Shown piece by piece: positions 16,690 to 24,096 of a stretch of DNA of 30,510 bases (position 1 is the stretch's first letter; each line of letters starts with the position of its first letter). Under the pieces are notes generated by a model that ran no database searches, was not told where the DNA came from, and saw nothing but the letters and a program-made list of their open reading frames with translations. The position numbers and the translations under genes were made by a program. Source of the stretch: Bacteroidales bacterium (lineage in GTDB: Bacteria; Bacteroidota; Bacteroidia; Bacteroidales; UBA932); the NCBI GenBank assembly GCA_017471085.1, contig JAFUWW010000092.1, positions 1 to 30,510 on the forward strand, in the 5' to 3' direction.

Positions 16690-17910
16690 CTACCGGCCTT
16701 CCCGGAGGTTCACCCGGTACCCGAAAGAAAGGTCGAAGGCGGCGGGATGCTCGGTATAAAAGTTCTCCAGCCGGCCGCCGTTCGGGAAATGCCAGGAAAA
16801 GCCGGACTGCACGAAGATCAGGGAGCGCCGGAACAGACGCAGCTGCAGGCCGGCGCCTGCATTCGCCGACCAGCGGTTGTCGCGGACCGGGTCTGTCTTG
16901 CTGTCGGATGACAACAGGGTTTCGCCGGAATAGTAAGAGACCTCCGTTTTGGAAGAGATGGCAATTTCGTACATCGGCCCGGCATAGAAGTACACGGAGA
17001 AGCGGTGCCATTCAGGCAAAGTATACTGCGCGAAGAGCGGGACTCCCACATAGCTTGTCCGGCGTTCCGTCATGGCCCGGGTACTCCCCGCAGCCGATTC
17101 GAACCGGGAGTTCAGGGTGGTGTAGCCAACGCCCGACGAAATGCCCCAGCGGTCTCCCAGACCCACCAGCACGCCTATCGAAAGCCGGGCCGACTGGGTA
17201 TGGGCGGATGCCGTGGTGCTTTCGCGGTTCGTGGCCGCGGTCCAGAGGATATTGCTCTTGCTGGGGACATCGGCGGCAGCCAGTCCGGGATGGGCGAAGA
17301 GGCCGTATCCGGAGGTGGTTCCGGTGGCTTGCTGTCCAGGGAATCCGCCGCCGGAAACCGTCAGGCTCACGGACGGGGCAGCGCGTCGCCGGGGAGGATC
17401 CCCGATCGAGCCCGGGATGACAGAAGAAGAGTCGGGAATGACAGGAGGTGTGTCGGGAACGATGGGAGGACCGGGGGTGGCAGGAGGACCGGGGGCGACG
17501 GGTGCTTCCGGCTCCTGCGCCGGAACGACGGTGTCCTCCGGGTGCGGAACCGGAGTGCTTTGCTCCCGGGGAAGATCCCCGATCGAGTCGGGGATGACAG
17601 GAGGAGTGTCAGGGATGACGGGGGGAACAGGAGAGACCGGGGGAACGGGAAGGGCGGAGACATCGGCCAGGGGGCCTCCGGGGACGACGGAGACAGGGCT
17701 TTCCACGACATCCGGGCGCAGGAAAACGGCAATGGCGATGGAGGCGGCCGCCAACAGTCCGGCCGCCGTTATCCACCACACCGGCGCCACCCTGCGCCTG
17801 GCAGGGGCCATCCCGGCTTGGACTGCGTCCCACAGCCCTTCCGGCGCAGTTTCCTGATACTCCTCCAGGAGTTCAGGAAGCTTGTCTGTCCAGTTTTTAT
17901 CCATTGTCAT
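16690..17910 (-). CDS. Anti-sigma-factor-like membrane protein with C-terminal outer-membrane barrel domain
   Basis: Probable partner of the ECF sigma factor encoded just upstream. The 406 residues start with a short charged cytoplasmic segment (LPELLEEYQETAPEGLWDAV, about 11-30), followed by one transmembrane helix (about 43-63). A Pro-rich linker (about 68-178) contains repeated PDTPPVIPDS. The rest (about 185-406) resembles a small PorT/OmpA-type beta-barrel (GVGYTTLNSRFE, VPLFAQYTLPEW, SFGYRVNLREGR). Bacteroidota genomes often pair ECF sigma factors with proteins of this layout. The start at 17910 overlaps the sigma gene by 14 nt; a second ATG lies two codons in. Two copies of a 25-bp palindromic element are built into the linker-coding DNA. 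Anti-sigma function is inferred from position and layout, not from a recognised zinc-binding motif. Confidence 0.65.
   Translation of the reverse strand: MTMDKNWTDKLPELLEEYQETAPEGLWDAVQAGMAPARRRVAPVWWITAAGLLAAASIAIAVFLRPDVVESPVSVVPGGPLADVSALPVPPVSPVPPVIPDTPPVIPDSIGDLPREQSTPVPHPEDTVVPAQEPEAPVAPGPPATPGPPIVPDTPPVIPDSSSVIPGSIGDPPRRRAAPSVSLTVSGGGFPGQQATGTTSGYGLFAHPGLAAADVPSKSNILWTAATNRESTTASAHTQSARLSIGVLVGLGDRWGISSGVGYTTLNSRFESAAGSTRAMTERRTSYVGVPLFAQYTLPEWHRFSVYFYAGPMYEIAISSKTEVSYYSGETLLSSDSKTDPVRDNRWSANAGAGLQLRLFRRSLIFVQSGFSWHFPNGGRLENFYTEHPAAFDLSFGYRVNLREGR
17397..17421. repeat. 25-bp palindromic element, copy A
   Basis: Starts GATCCCCGATCGAGCC and ends CGGGATGAC on the + strand. It lies inside the Pro-rich linker of the anti-sigma-like protein and encodes part of PGSIGDPP on the - strand. 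It matches copy B at 23 of 25 positions. Confidence 0.7.
17574..17598. repeat. 25-bp palindromic element, copy B
   Basis: Starts GATCCCCGATCGAGTC and ends CGGGGATGAC on the + strand. It is in the same linker as copy A, 177 bp away, and encodes part of PDSIGDLP. Flanking sequence is also shared with copy A (GTCGGGNATGACAGGAGG-type blocks), so part of the linker looks duplicated. Confidence 0.7.
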
Positions 17911-18490
17911 GTTCCTTTAGATAGTCCTTGATCTTCCGGGCAAGGGAGGCCCGGGCACGGAAAAACTGCGAAGCCGAAGTATCTTCCTTGATATCCAGCA
18001 GCGCGGCGATTTCCTTATGTGATTTCCGCTCGAAGACGAACAGGTTGAAAACCGTACGGTAGCCGTCCGGGAGAGAGCGGATCATCTCCTGAAGAACGGC
18101 CGGAGGCACTTCCTGCAGGCCGGAAGGCTCTTCGTCCGGCACATCCGGCAGGTCCTCCACATAGGTAAGCCTGCCGGAAGAATGCAGGTATTTCAACGAC
18201 TGGTTCACCACGATCCGGGACGCCCAAGCCCTGAGGCTTCCCGCACCCCGGTATTCAAACTGGCCGATATCGCTGAATATCTTGACGAAAGCGTCCTGCA
18301 GCACATCCTTCACATCGGCCCGGTCCTGGATATAGCGCGAGCAGACCGCAGTCAGATACCCGGCATAGCTGTCGTAAAAACGGCGCATCCCCCGTGGGTC
18401 TTTCCTGCGGACCAATTCTGCCAGTTCCCGTTCGGCCGGATCATTCCCGGCTCCGGAAACCGAATTCCCTTTCAGCAGGCTTTCCTGCAC
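17897..18490 (-). CDS. ECF-type sigma-70 family RNA polymerase sigma factor
   Basis: Cytoplasmic sigma factor that directs RNA polymerase to a specific regulon. The 197 residues contain region 2 at about 36-103 (DVKDVLQDAFVKIFSDIGQF, then AWASRIVVNQSLKYL) and region 4 at about 135-187 (LPDGYRTVFNLFVFERKSHKEIA, a helix-turn-helix with SASQFFRARASLARKI). There is no region 1.1 or 3, as expected for an ECF factor. The start is GTG at 18490; an in-frame stop five codons upstream of it rules out extension. The gene overlaps the end of the NigD-like gene by 50 nt and the anti-sigma-like gene by 14 nt, so the three are likely translationally coupled. Its target genes cannot be read from the sequence. 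Confidence 0.92.
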   Translation of the reverse strand: MQESLLKGNSVSGAGNDPAERELAELVRRKDPRGMRRFYDSYAGYLTAVCSRYIQDRADVKDVLQDAFVKIFSDIGQFEYRGAGSLRAWASRIVVNQSLKYLHSSGRLTYVEDLPDVPDEEPSGLQEVPPAVLQEMIRSLPDGYRTVFNLFVFERKSHKEIAALLDIKEDTSASQFFRARASLARKIKDYLKEHDNG

Positions 18491-19097
18491 TCGTAGTCCA
18501 CTTTAATGTTAAGGTCACCGTCTCTCCCTCCGTGTCGGGGAGAAACGCATTCACGTCGAAACAGACCAGCCCGTCGGCCTTCTCCAGCGCCCTGTCGCCG
18601 CAGGTATCGTGCTGCAGGACCACCTCGTACGGGGTGTCCCCCTGCACCAGGCCGAACCGGTGCTTCACGGAGCCGTCGCCCCACCAGGTTTCATAATGCA
18701 CGGTGAGGAAGCCGTCCTCTACACTGGTCATCCAGTCGCTGAAGATGTCCAGGCCATCGTCCTTGCTGCAGGTGACGCCTGGTTCCGGCTGTTCAATCTC
18801 TTCCGCCCAGACCACATATACTCTCCCTTCTCCGTACCCGCGCACTTCGCCCATGGCCCGATAAGGGAAACTGGCCCGTGTCGCCGTATAATTGACAGGA
18901 TAATAACGGGATGACTGGTACAGGAAGTAGACCTCCCCTTCCGCATCTTCGTGGACGGAAGCAATCACCAGCCCTTTGGCTCCGGTAATGGGATACCCGA
19001 AGGAATCATCTTCAGGGCCCATTGTTTCTTTGGTACACGACGATACCGCCGCCGAAAGGAGCGCCGCCAAAAACCAGATATGCAACCTGCTGCCCAT
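18441..19097 (-). CDS. NigD-like lipoprotein
   Basis: A 218-residue predicted lipoprotein with a signal peptide and lipobox (AAVSSC, Cys21), then GYPITGAKGLVIASV and a beta-rich body. The segment FDVNAFLPDTEGETVTLTLKW near the C-terminus resembles NigD-like proteins of Bacteroidota, small envelope lipoproteins named from a bacteriocin locus in Prevotella nigrescens and mostly of unknown function. Three internal cysteines (TCS, DTCGD, VCFD) could form disulfides. It is the first gene of the sigma/anti-sigma group and overlaps the sigma gene by 50 nt. It starts 39 nt after the GH92 stop. A possible role is envelope sensing, but this is inferred only from linkage. The family assignment is moderate. 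Confidence 0.55.
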   Translation of the reverse strand: MGSRLHIWFLAALLSAAVSSCTKETMGPEDDSFGYPITGAKGLVIASVHEDAEGEVYFLYQSSRYYPVNYTATRASFPYRAMGEVRGYGEGRVYVVWAEEIEQPEPGVTCSKDDGLDIFSDWMTSVEDGFLTVHYETWWGDGSVKHRFGLVQGDTPYEVVLQHDTCGDRALEKADGLVCFDVNAFLPDTEGETVTLTLKWTTSAGKPAEREFGFRSRE

Positions 19098-19101
19098 GTT
19101 T

Positions 19102-19109
19102 CAAAGTTT
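19102..19109 (-). promoter_or_regulatory. Candidate -7 element before the NigD-like gene
   Basis: On the - strand AAACTTTG differs by one base from TAnnTTTG and ends 4 nt before the ATG. Transcription from it would start almost at the start codon. No clear -33 element is visible, so this is weak. Confidence 0.25.
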
Positions 19110-19136
19110 AAATCCGTCATCCGGCCTTTCCTTGCA

Positions 19137-21386
19137 TCAGAAGGAGGAAAAAGAATAAGGCCTGTCTTCCGGAGCGGTGCCCCGCGACAGTTCCGGCACC
19201 GAGGACAAGGTAAAACGGAGGCGGGCACCCTTCACCAGATCGCTGTGCCGCAGGTAATTCCGCGTCCATTTTGTGCCGTTCAGGGTAAGCCGCCGCACAT
19301 AGCAGCCCTCGGCTCCGGGGGCTTCGATCACAACGTCGCCGCCCGTCAGATGCAGGGTGGCTTTCCGGAAAAGGGGCGTTCCCAGGGCATACTCCCCAGA
19401 GCCGGGACAGACAGGATAAAAGCCCAGCGCGGAGAACACATACCAGGCCGATGTCTGGCCGTTGTCCTCGTCGCCGCAGTAACCGTCGGCCCAGGGGGTA
19501 TAGAACTTCTCCATCACTTCGCGGATGCGCGCCTGGGCTTTCCAGGGCTGGCCGCACCAGTCGTAGAGATAGAGCATGTGCTGGACAGGCTGGTTGCCAT
19601 GGGCGTAATTGCCCATGTTCATCACCGTCATCTCCACAATCTCGTGGATGGGAAAGCCGTAGTAGCTGTCATCGTACCTGGGCGGCATGGCAAACACCGT
19701 ATCCAGCTGGGCGGCAAATGCTTCCGGACCTCCCATCAGGCCGATGAGCCCCGCCGGGTCGTGGAAAACACTCCAGGTGTAGTGCAGGCTGTTCCCTTCG
19801 GTGAAGTCGCCGCCCCACTTGAGCGGGGAAAACGGCCGGCGGAAGGTGCCGGAAAGCGATTTCCCGTTCATCAGGCCATACTCCGGGTCATAGAGGTTCC
19901 GGTAGTTCAGGGCGGCTTTCCGGTAGGGTTCCAACGCTTCCTCCGGTTTGCCCAAAACCTTTCCCAGCTGCCAGATGCACCAGTCGTCATAGGCATATTC
20001 CAACGTCCTGGCCGCGCTCTCGCTGACGCCCACGTCGCAGGGCACATAGCCCAGGCTGTCATAAAACCGCCAGCCCGCCCTGCCGGTAGAACTCACCCCG
20101 GGGTGCACGGCATGGGCGCCATGGGTCACAGCCTCCCAAAGGGCTCCGATGTCATAGCCCCGGATACCTTTGAGCCAGGCATCGGCCACTACAGAGGCGC
20201 TGTTGTTGCCCACCATGCAGTCGCGGTGGCCGGGAGAGGCCCATTCCGGGAGAAAGCCGCTTTCCAGATAATCGTTCACAAGGCCCTCCTGCACCTTGGC
20301 GCTCTGCTCCGGATACAGCAGGTTCAACAGGGGAAAAAGGCTCCGGAAGGTGTCCCAGAAGCCCGTGTCGGTGAAAAAATATCCTTTTTCCACCTGCCCG
20401 TTGTGAGGACTGTAATGCACGCGCTCCCCCGCCGCCGTGATTTCGGAAAGATCCCGCGGAAACAGGAGGGTCCGGTACAGACAACTGTAGAAGGTGCGGA
20501 GATGGTCCAGGTTTCCATCCTCCACTTCCACGCGCCCGAGAGCCTCGTTCCAGGCCTTGCGGGCATCGGCCTTCACCTCCTCGAAAGGCTTTCCCTTCAC
20601 CTCCTCCAGGTTTGTAAGCGCCTGGTCCTGAGAAATAAAGGACGATGCCACCCGCACCTCCACCACCTGCCCTTTCGTGGTGGGGAACCCCAGGAGCAGC
20701 TGCGCATGGTCGCCTTCCTCCCTGTCGATGACGGTGAAAGGGGTGTCGGACTCCAGCACCAGATAATTGCGGAAACCCTCGGCCACCCCGCCGTGGTTGT
20801 GGGCGTTCCAGCCGGTGACCCGGTTACCGTCGGGGTGCAGCTGGCTGCCGCCGGGGAAGCCGTCCACCACCAGGTAACTCATTTCCGCCTCCGGATAGGT
20901 GAAGCGGAAGACGGCGGCACGGGAGGTGGGGGTGAGTTCCGCCAGCACGTCATGGTCGGCCAGATACACGCTGTAATAATAGGGCGTGGCTGTTTCGGTC
21001 TTGTGCGAGAACCAGCTCCCGCGGGCTTCCTGGTCCATGTAGGGACCGGTGGTCACGGGCATCAACGAGAAAGCACCGTAGTCGTTGATCCAGGGCGATG
21101 GCTGGTGGGTCTGCTTGAGGCCGCGGATATGGGTGGCGTCGTAGCGGTAGGTCCATCCGTCGCCGTCGGCACCGGTCTGCGGGGTCCAGAAATTCATGCC
21201 CCAGGGCACAGCGACTGCCGGGTAGGTGTTGCCTGTGGAGAGATTGTAGGTGGAGGCCGATCCCATCAGCGGATTCACATAATCCACCGGCCCTCCCGTC
21301 ATCCCCGGCTTGACCGGGGATCTGTTCCGGGAGCACGAAAGGGTCAGCAACATCGGCAATATCAGGAGAAGGAATTGATTTTTCAT
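19137..21386 (-). CDS. GH92 alpha-mannosidase, lipoprotein
   Basis: Predicted calcium-dependent exo-alpha-mannosidase. The ATG at 21386 is preferred over an upstream TTG (21410) because it begins a normal lipoprotein signal peptide (Cys18, LTLSC); this gives 749 residues. GH92 features are VDYVNPLMG (34-42), THQPSPWINDYG (93-104), EGN with the predicted catalytic acid Glu530, HE at 581-582, HGNQP (596-600) and GDEDNGQTSAWYVFSALGF with Asp639/Asp641 as the catalytic base pair. In Bt3990 the corresponding residues are Glu533, His584-Glu585 and Asp642/Asp644; the His-Glu pair is associated there with alpha-1,2 linkages. Residues 19-32 just after the lipid Cys (SRNRSPVKPGMTGG) are encoded by a palindromic repeat. 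A promoter-like element precedes the gene. Substrate is likely N-glycan or mannan fragments, but the linkage is uncertain. Confidence 0.9.
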   Translation of the reverse strand: MKNQFLLLILPMLLTLSCSRNRSPVKPGMTGGPVDYVNPLMGSASTYNLSTGNTYPAVAVPWGMNFWTPQTGADGDGWTYRYDATHIRGLKQTHQPSPWINDYGAFSLMPVTTGPYMDQEARGSWFSHKTETATPYYYSVYLADHDVLAELTPTSRAAVFRFTYPEAEMSYLVVDGFPGGSQLHPDGNRVTGWNAHNHGGVAEGFRNYLVLESDTPFTVIDREEGDHAQLLLGFPTTKGQVVEVRVASSFISQDQALTNLEEVKGKPFEEVKADARKAWNEALGRVEVEDGNLDHLRTFYSCLYRTLLFPRDLSEITAAGERVHYSPHNGQVEKGYFFTDTGFWDTFRSLFPLLNLLYPEQSAKVQEGLVNDYLESGFLPEWASPGHRDCMVGNNSASVVADAWLKGIRGYDIGALWEAVTHGAHAVHPGVSSTGRAGWRFYDSLGYVPCDVGVSESAARTLEYAYDDWCIWQLGKVLGKPEEALEPYRKAALNYRNLYDPEYGLMNGKSLSGTFRRPFSPLKWGGDFTEGNSLHYTWSVFHDPAGLIGLMGGPEAFAAQLDTVFAMPPRYDDSYYGFPIHEIVEMTVMNMGNYAHGNQPVQHMLYLYDWCGQPWKAQARIREVMEKFYTPWADGYCGDEDNGQTSAWYVFSALGFYPVCPGSGEYALGTPLFRKATLHLTGGDVVIEAPGAEGCYVRRLTLNGTKWTRNYLRHSDLVKGARLRFTLSSVPELSRGTAPEDRPYSFSSF
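21298..21322. repeat. 25-bp palindromic element, copy C
   Basis: Starts GTCATCCCCGGCTTGACC and ends GGGGATC on the + strand. Its reverse complement matches copy B at 22 of 25 positions. It lies in the GH92 gene just after the signal peptide and encodes RSPVKPGMT, the linker between the lipid-anchor Cys and the enzyme domain. Confidence 0.7.
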
Positions 21387-21407
21387 GCTTTCGGAGGTAT
21401 TTCTCCG

Positions 21408-21415
21408 CAAATTTA
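21408..21415 (-). promoter_or_regulatory. Bacteroidota-type -7 promoter element for GH92
   Basis: TAAATTTG on the - strand is an exact match to the TAnnTTTG consensus, ending 21 nt before the chosen ATG at 21386. A TTTT-containing stretch about 17 nt upstream could serve as the -33 element. This supports the ATG start and an independent transcript for GH92 and perhaps the genes after it. Confidence 0.55.
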
Positions 21416-21425
21416 GCTTTTTTTC

Positions 21426-21518
21426 ATGAAAAGAATCTTGTTTGCCCTGATACTCCTGTCCGGGCTATGTTCCGCCCTGCAAGCCCAGGTCAGAGGACCT
21501 GGAAATCGAGGGATTTGA
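21426..21518 (+). pseudogene. Orphan signal-peptide fragment of a lost gene
   Basis: A 30-codon + strand frame begins with ATG and encodes a textbook Sec signal peptide (MKRILFALILLSGLCSALQA, ending in a QAQ cleavage site). It then runs antisense into the last codons of the GH3 gene and stops at TGA. Nothing after the cleavage site looks like a mature protein. The simplest reading is the 5' remnant of an exported-protein gene whose body was replaced when the GH3 end was joined here. A very short secreted peptide is possible but less likely. Confidence 0.5.
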
Positions 21519-24087
21519 GGTCGCGGTCGGCGGAGGAGGTTCCATAGAGGATCCGGTACTTGCCGGGACGGACAGCCAGGCCGTCGGCACCGTCATAGTA
21601 CTCGAACGCCTCGGGAGCCAGGTCGATGGCTACGCTGGCCGTGGCACCGGGTGCCAGGGAAACGCGCTGGAAGCCCTTCAGTCCCTTGATGGGAGCATCC
21701 GGATTGTCCAGACTCTTCACATACACCTGTACCACCTGGTCGCCGGCGACGGCACCGGTGTTGGTCACGGGAACGGTCACTTTCACACCCTTTCCGGCCT
21801 TCACGGAAGCCTTGGAAAGCTTGCCCTCTCCGATGGAGAAAGTGGTGTAGCTGAGGCCGTATCCGAACGGATACTGCGGTTCGCCATGGAAATAACGATA
21901 GGTGCGGCCTTCCATGCTGTAGTCCATAAAGTCGGGCAGCTGGTCGGTGGAGGCGTAGAAGGTGACGGGCAGTTTGCCTGAAGGATTGTACTTGCCCAGG
22001 AGGATATCGGCCACGGCCTCGGCACCGCCTTCACCGCCGTACCAGGCCTGGAGAAGGGCGTCATAGGTGTCATCCACGCTGGCAAAGCCGATGGCGGAGC
22101 CGGAACAGTTCACGAAGATGACCGGCTTGCCGGTGGCACGGAGGGCCTTCAGGAGGCGCTGCTGCACGGCGGGCAGTTCGATATCGGCCTTGTCGCCGCC
22201 TTCCCCTTCAAGCTGGGCGGAGATGCCGCCCACCATCACGTAAGCGTCCACGTCACCGATGGAGGCGGTAAGGGCCTGGAAATCGGCCAGGTTGCGCTCG
22301 CAGAACTGGGCGGTGAACATGGCGAACGGGGAAGGTCCCTTCACATAGTCGATGCGGATATCGTAGGTGCGGCCGGCCACCACCTGGAGTTCCTTGTACG
22401 GCAGTTCTGCGAAGCGGCTGCGGCGGAAGGCGGCCATTCCCCTGGACTCGTCCACCACCTTGCCGTTCACGGTGAGCTTGTAGCCGTTGTCACCGGAGAT
22501 GTAATATTTGAGCACGCCCGTGAAACCGGCCGTCCACTTGCCCGTAGCACGGGCGGAGAAATCGGTGGTGTTCACGCCGTCGGCAAAGCCATAGCCGCCG
22601 AAGGTGCTGAAATTCACCGTGGTATAGTAACCTGTGGCAGCCGGGGTTCCTTTCTGGTCCTTGTTGTTGAAGAACTCTACATAGAGACCCTTTCCGCCGT
22701 TGAATTCGGCCATGTGGTTCACGGTATTGTACTCGTCCACCAGCTCGCAGGCTTTGTCATAGAGTACCTCGGTGCCGGGCAGGGCGGCGCGGATCCCTTC
22801 CAGGATGGACTGGGTGTGCTCCTTGGTAGGGGTTCCGCCGTAATTGCCGTTCAGGAGGGCGGCATCATCGGCATTGGGGCCCACCACCGCCAGGCGCTTC
22901 AGGCCCGAAGAGAGGGGCAGGACGCCGTTGTTCTTGAGGAGCACCATGGATTCGCGGGCTGCCTGCACGGCCAGGGCGTGATGTTCGGGGCTGCTGATAA
23001 CTTCGGGTTTCAGGCCCGCCCAGGGCAGTTTTTCGGCCGGGTCGAACATACCCAGTTCGAAGCGGCCCCTGAGCACATAGCGGAGGGCATTGTCGATGTC
23101 GGCCTCGCTGATAAGGCCCTGCTCCAGGCCTTCCTTGAGGAAACGGAAGCTGCGGCCGCACTCCAGGTCGGTGCCGTTGAGGACGGCGTCTACGGAAGCG
23201 TGAACCGCGTCGGGATGGGTCTCGTGCTGTCCCTTGGTGTAGAAGTTGTTGATGGCGTCGCAGTCGGTGAGGATGATGCCGTCGTAACCCCACTTGTTGC
23301 GGAGGATGTCCATGAGCAGGCGGTCGCTCATGCAGCAGGGATCGCCTTCGTAGCGCTGGTAGGCGCACATTACCTCACGCACCTTTCCGTCGATCACCAG
23401 GGTCTTGAAAGCAGGAAGGTAGGTTTCCCAGAGGTCGCGCATGGAAACGGATACGTCCATGCTGTGGCGGAGCGGTTCGGGACCGCTGTGCACGGCATAG
23501 TGCTTGGCGCACGCATGGGTCTTGTAGTAAGTGCCGTCGAAGCTCTGCATGCCCAGGACGGTCTGCAGGCCCATCACGCTGGTCAGGTACGGGTCTTCCC
23601 CGCAGGTCTCCTGGCCGCGCCCCCAGCGGGGATCCCGGAAGATGTTCACATTGGGGCACCAGAAGGAGAGCTCCGGATTGGCCGGGTAGTAGCGGGCGTC
23701 GTCCCCCACGTTCCACTCGCGCTCGGAGCGGTTCCAGTTGGCACGGGCCTCATCGCTCACCGTCTCGTAGATCTTCCGCATCTGCACAGGGTTGAAAGAG
23801 GCCGCCAGGCCGATGTTCTGCGGATACACGGTGTAGTCCGATGCCACAATCCCATGGCAGGCCTCGCTCCACCAGTTATAGGCCGGAATGCCCAGCCGGT
23901 CCACGGAGACCGACTTGTTCATCATCAGACCCACCTTCTCTTCCGGGGTAAGGAGGGAAAGCAGGTTTTCCACCCTGTCGTCCGTGGAAAGTCGCGGGTT
24001 CTGGAAAGGATACTCGTACCGTGCCCCCTGGTTGCAGGAGACCATCAGCGCCCCCGAGAGGGCCATCGTCAATAGAATCTTTTTCAT
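21490..24087 (-). CDS. GH3 beta-glycosidase with PA14 insert (beta-xylosidase/beta-glucosidase type), lipoprotein
   Basis: Predicted retaining exo-beta-glycosidase. The 865 residues begin with a lipoprotein signal peptide (MVSC, Cys18). The GH3 N-terminal barrel shows NWWSEACHGI (71-80), RDPRWGRGQETCGEDPYL (151-168), AKH (194-196) and ILTDCDAI with predicted nucleophile Asp275. The WSEACHG and DCDAI forms are common in beta-xylosidase-like GH3 members. The alpha/beta sandwich domain is interrupted at about 460-610 by a PA14-like domain (LYVEFFNN, LKYYISGDNGYKLTVNGKVVD). A fibronectin type III-like domain closes the protein (VTNTGAVAGDQVVQVYV to the end). It starts 9 nt after the DUF1573 gene, so it belongs to the GH31-DUF1573-GH3 operon. 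PA14 inserts in GH3 often bind sugar and shape the active site. The exact sugar is not predictable from the sequence. Confidence 0.9.
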   Translation of the reverse strand: MKKILLTMALSGALMVSCNQGARYEYPFQNPRLSTDDRVENLLSLLTPEEKVGLMMNKSVSVDRLGIPAYNWWSEACHGIVASDYTVYPQNIGLAASFNPVQMRKIYETVSDEARANWNRSEREWNVGDDARYYPANPELSFWCPNVNIFRDPRWGRGQETCGEDPYLTSVMGLQTVLGMQSFDGTYYKTHACAKHYAVHSGPEPLRHSMDVSVSMRDLWETYLPAFKTLVIDGKVREVMCAYQRYEGDPCCMSDRLLMDILRNKWGYDGIILTDCDAINNFYTKGQHETHPDAVHASVDAVLNGTDLECGRSFRFLKEGLEQGLISEADIDNALRYVLRGRFELGMFDPAEKLPWAGLKPEVISSPEHHALAVQAARESMVLLKNNGVLPLSSGLKRLAVVGPNADDAALLNGNYGGTPTKEHTQSILEGIRAALPGTEVLYDKACELVDEYNTVNHMAEFNGGKGLYVEFFNNKDQKGTPAATGYYTTVNFSTFGGYGFADGVNTTDFSARATGKWTAGFTGVLKYYISGDNGYKLTVNGKVVDESRGMAAFRRSRFAELPYKELQVVAGRTYDIRIDYVKGPSPFAMFTAQFCERNLADFQALTASIGDVDAYVMVGGISAQLEGEGGDKADIELPAVQQRLLKALRATGKPVIFVNCSGSAIGFASVDDTYDALLQAWYGGEGGAEAVADILLGKYNPSGKLPVTFYASTDQLPDFMDYSMEGRTYRYFHGEPQYPFGYGLSYTTFSIGEGKLSKASVKAGKGVKVTVPVTNTGAVAGDQVVQVYVKSLDNPDAPIKGLKGFQRVSLAPGATASVAIDLAPEAFEYYDGADGLAVRPGKYRILYGTSSADRDLKSLDFQVL

Positions 24088-24096
24088 ATAGCGTAT

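Noticed and set aside
19590..19592. Gln599 in the HGNQP motif of GH92, first taken as the Glu-to-Gln catalytic-acid change known from mannose-1-phosphate-mannose hydrolases.
   Set aside because: Spacing to the catalytic Asp pair places the acid at Glu530 in the EGN motif, which is intact; position 599 is a different site where Gln seems to be an ordinary variant.
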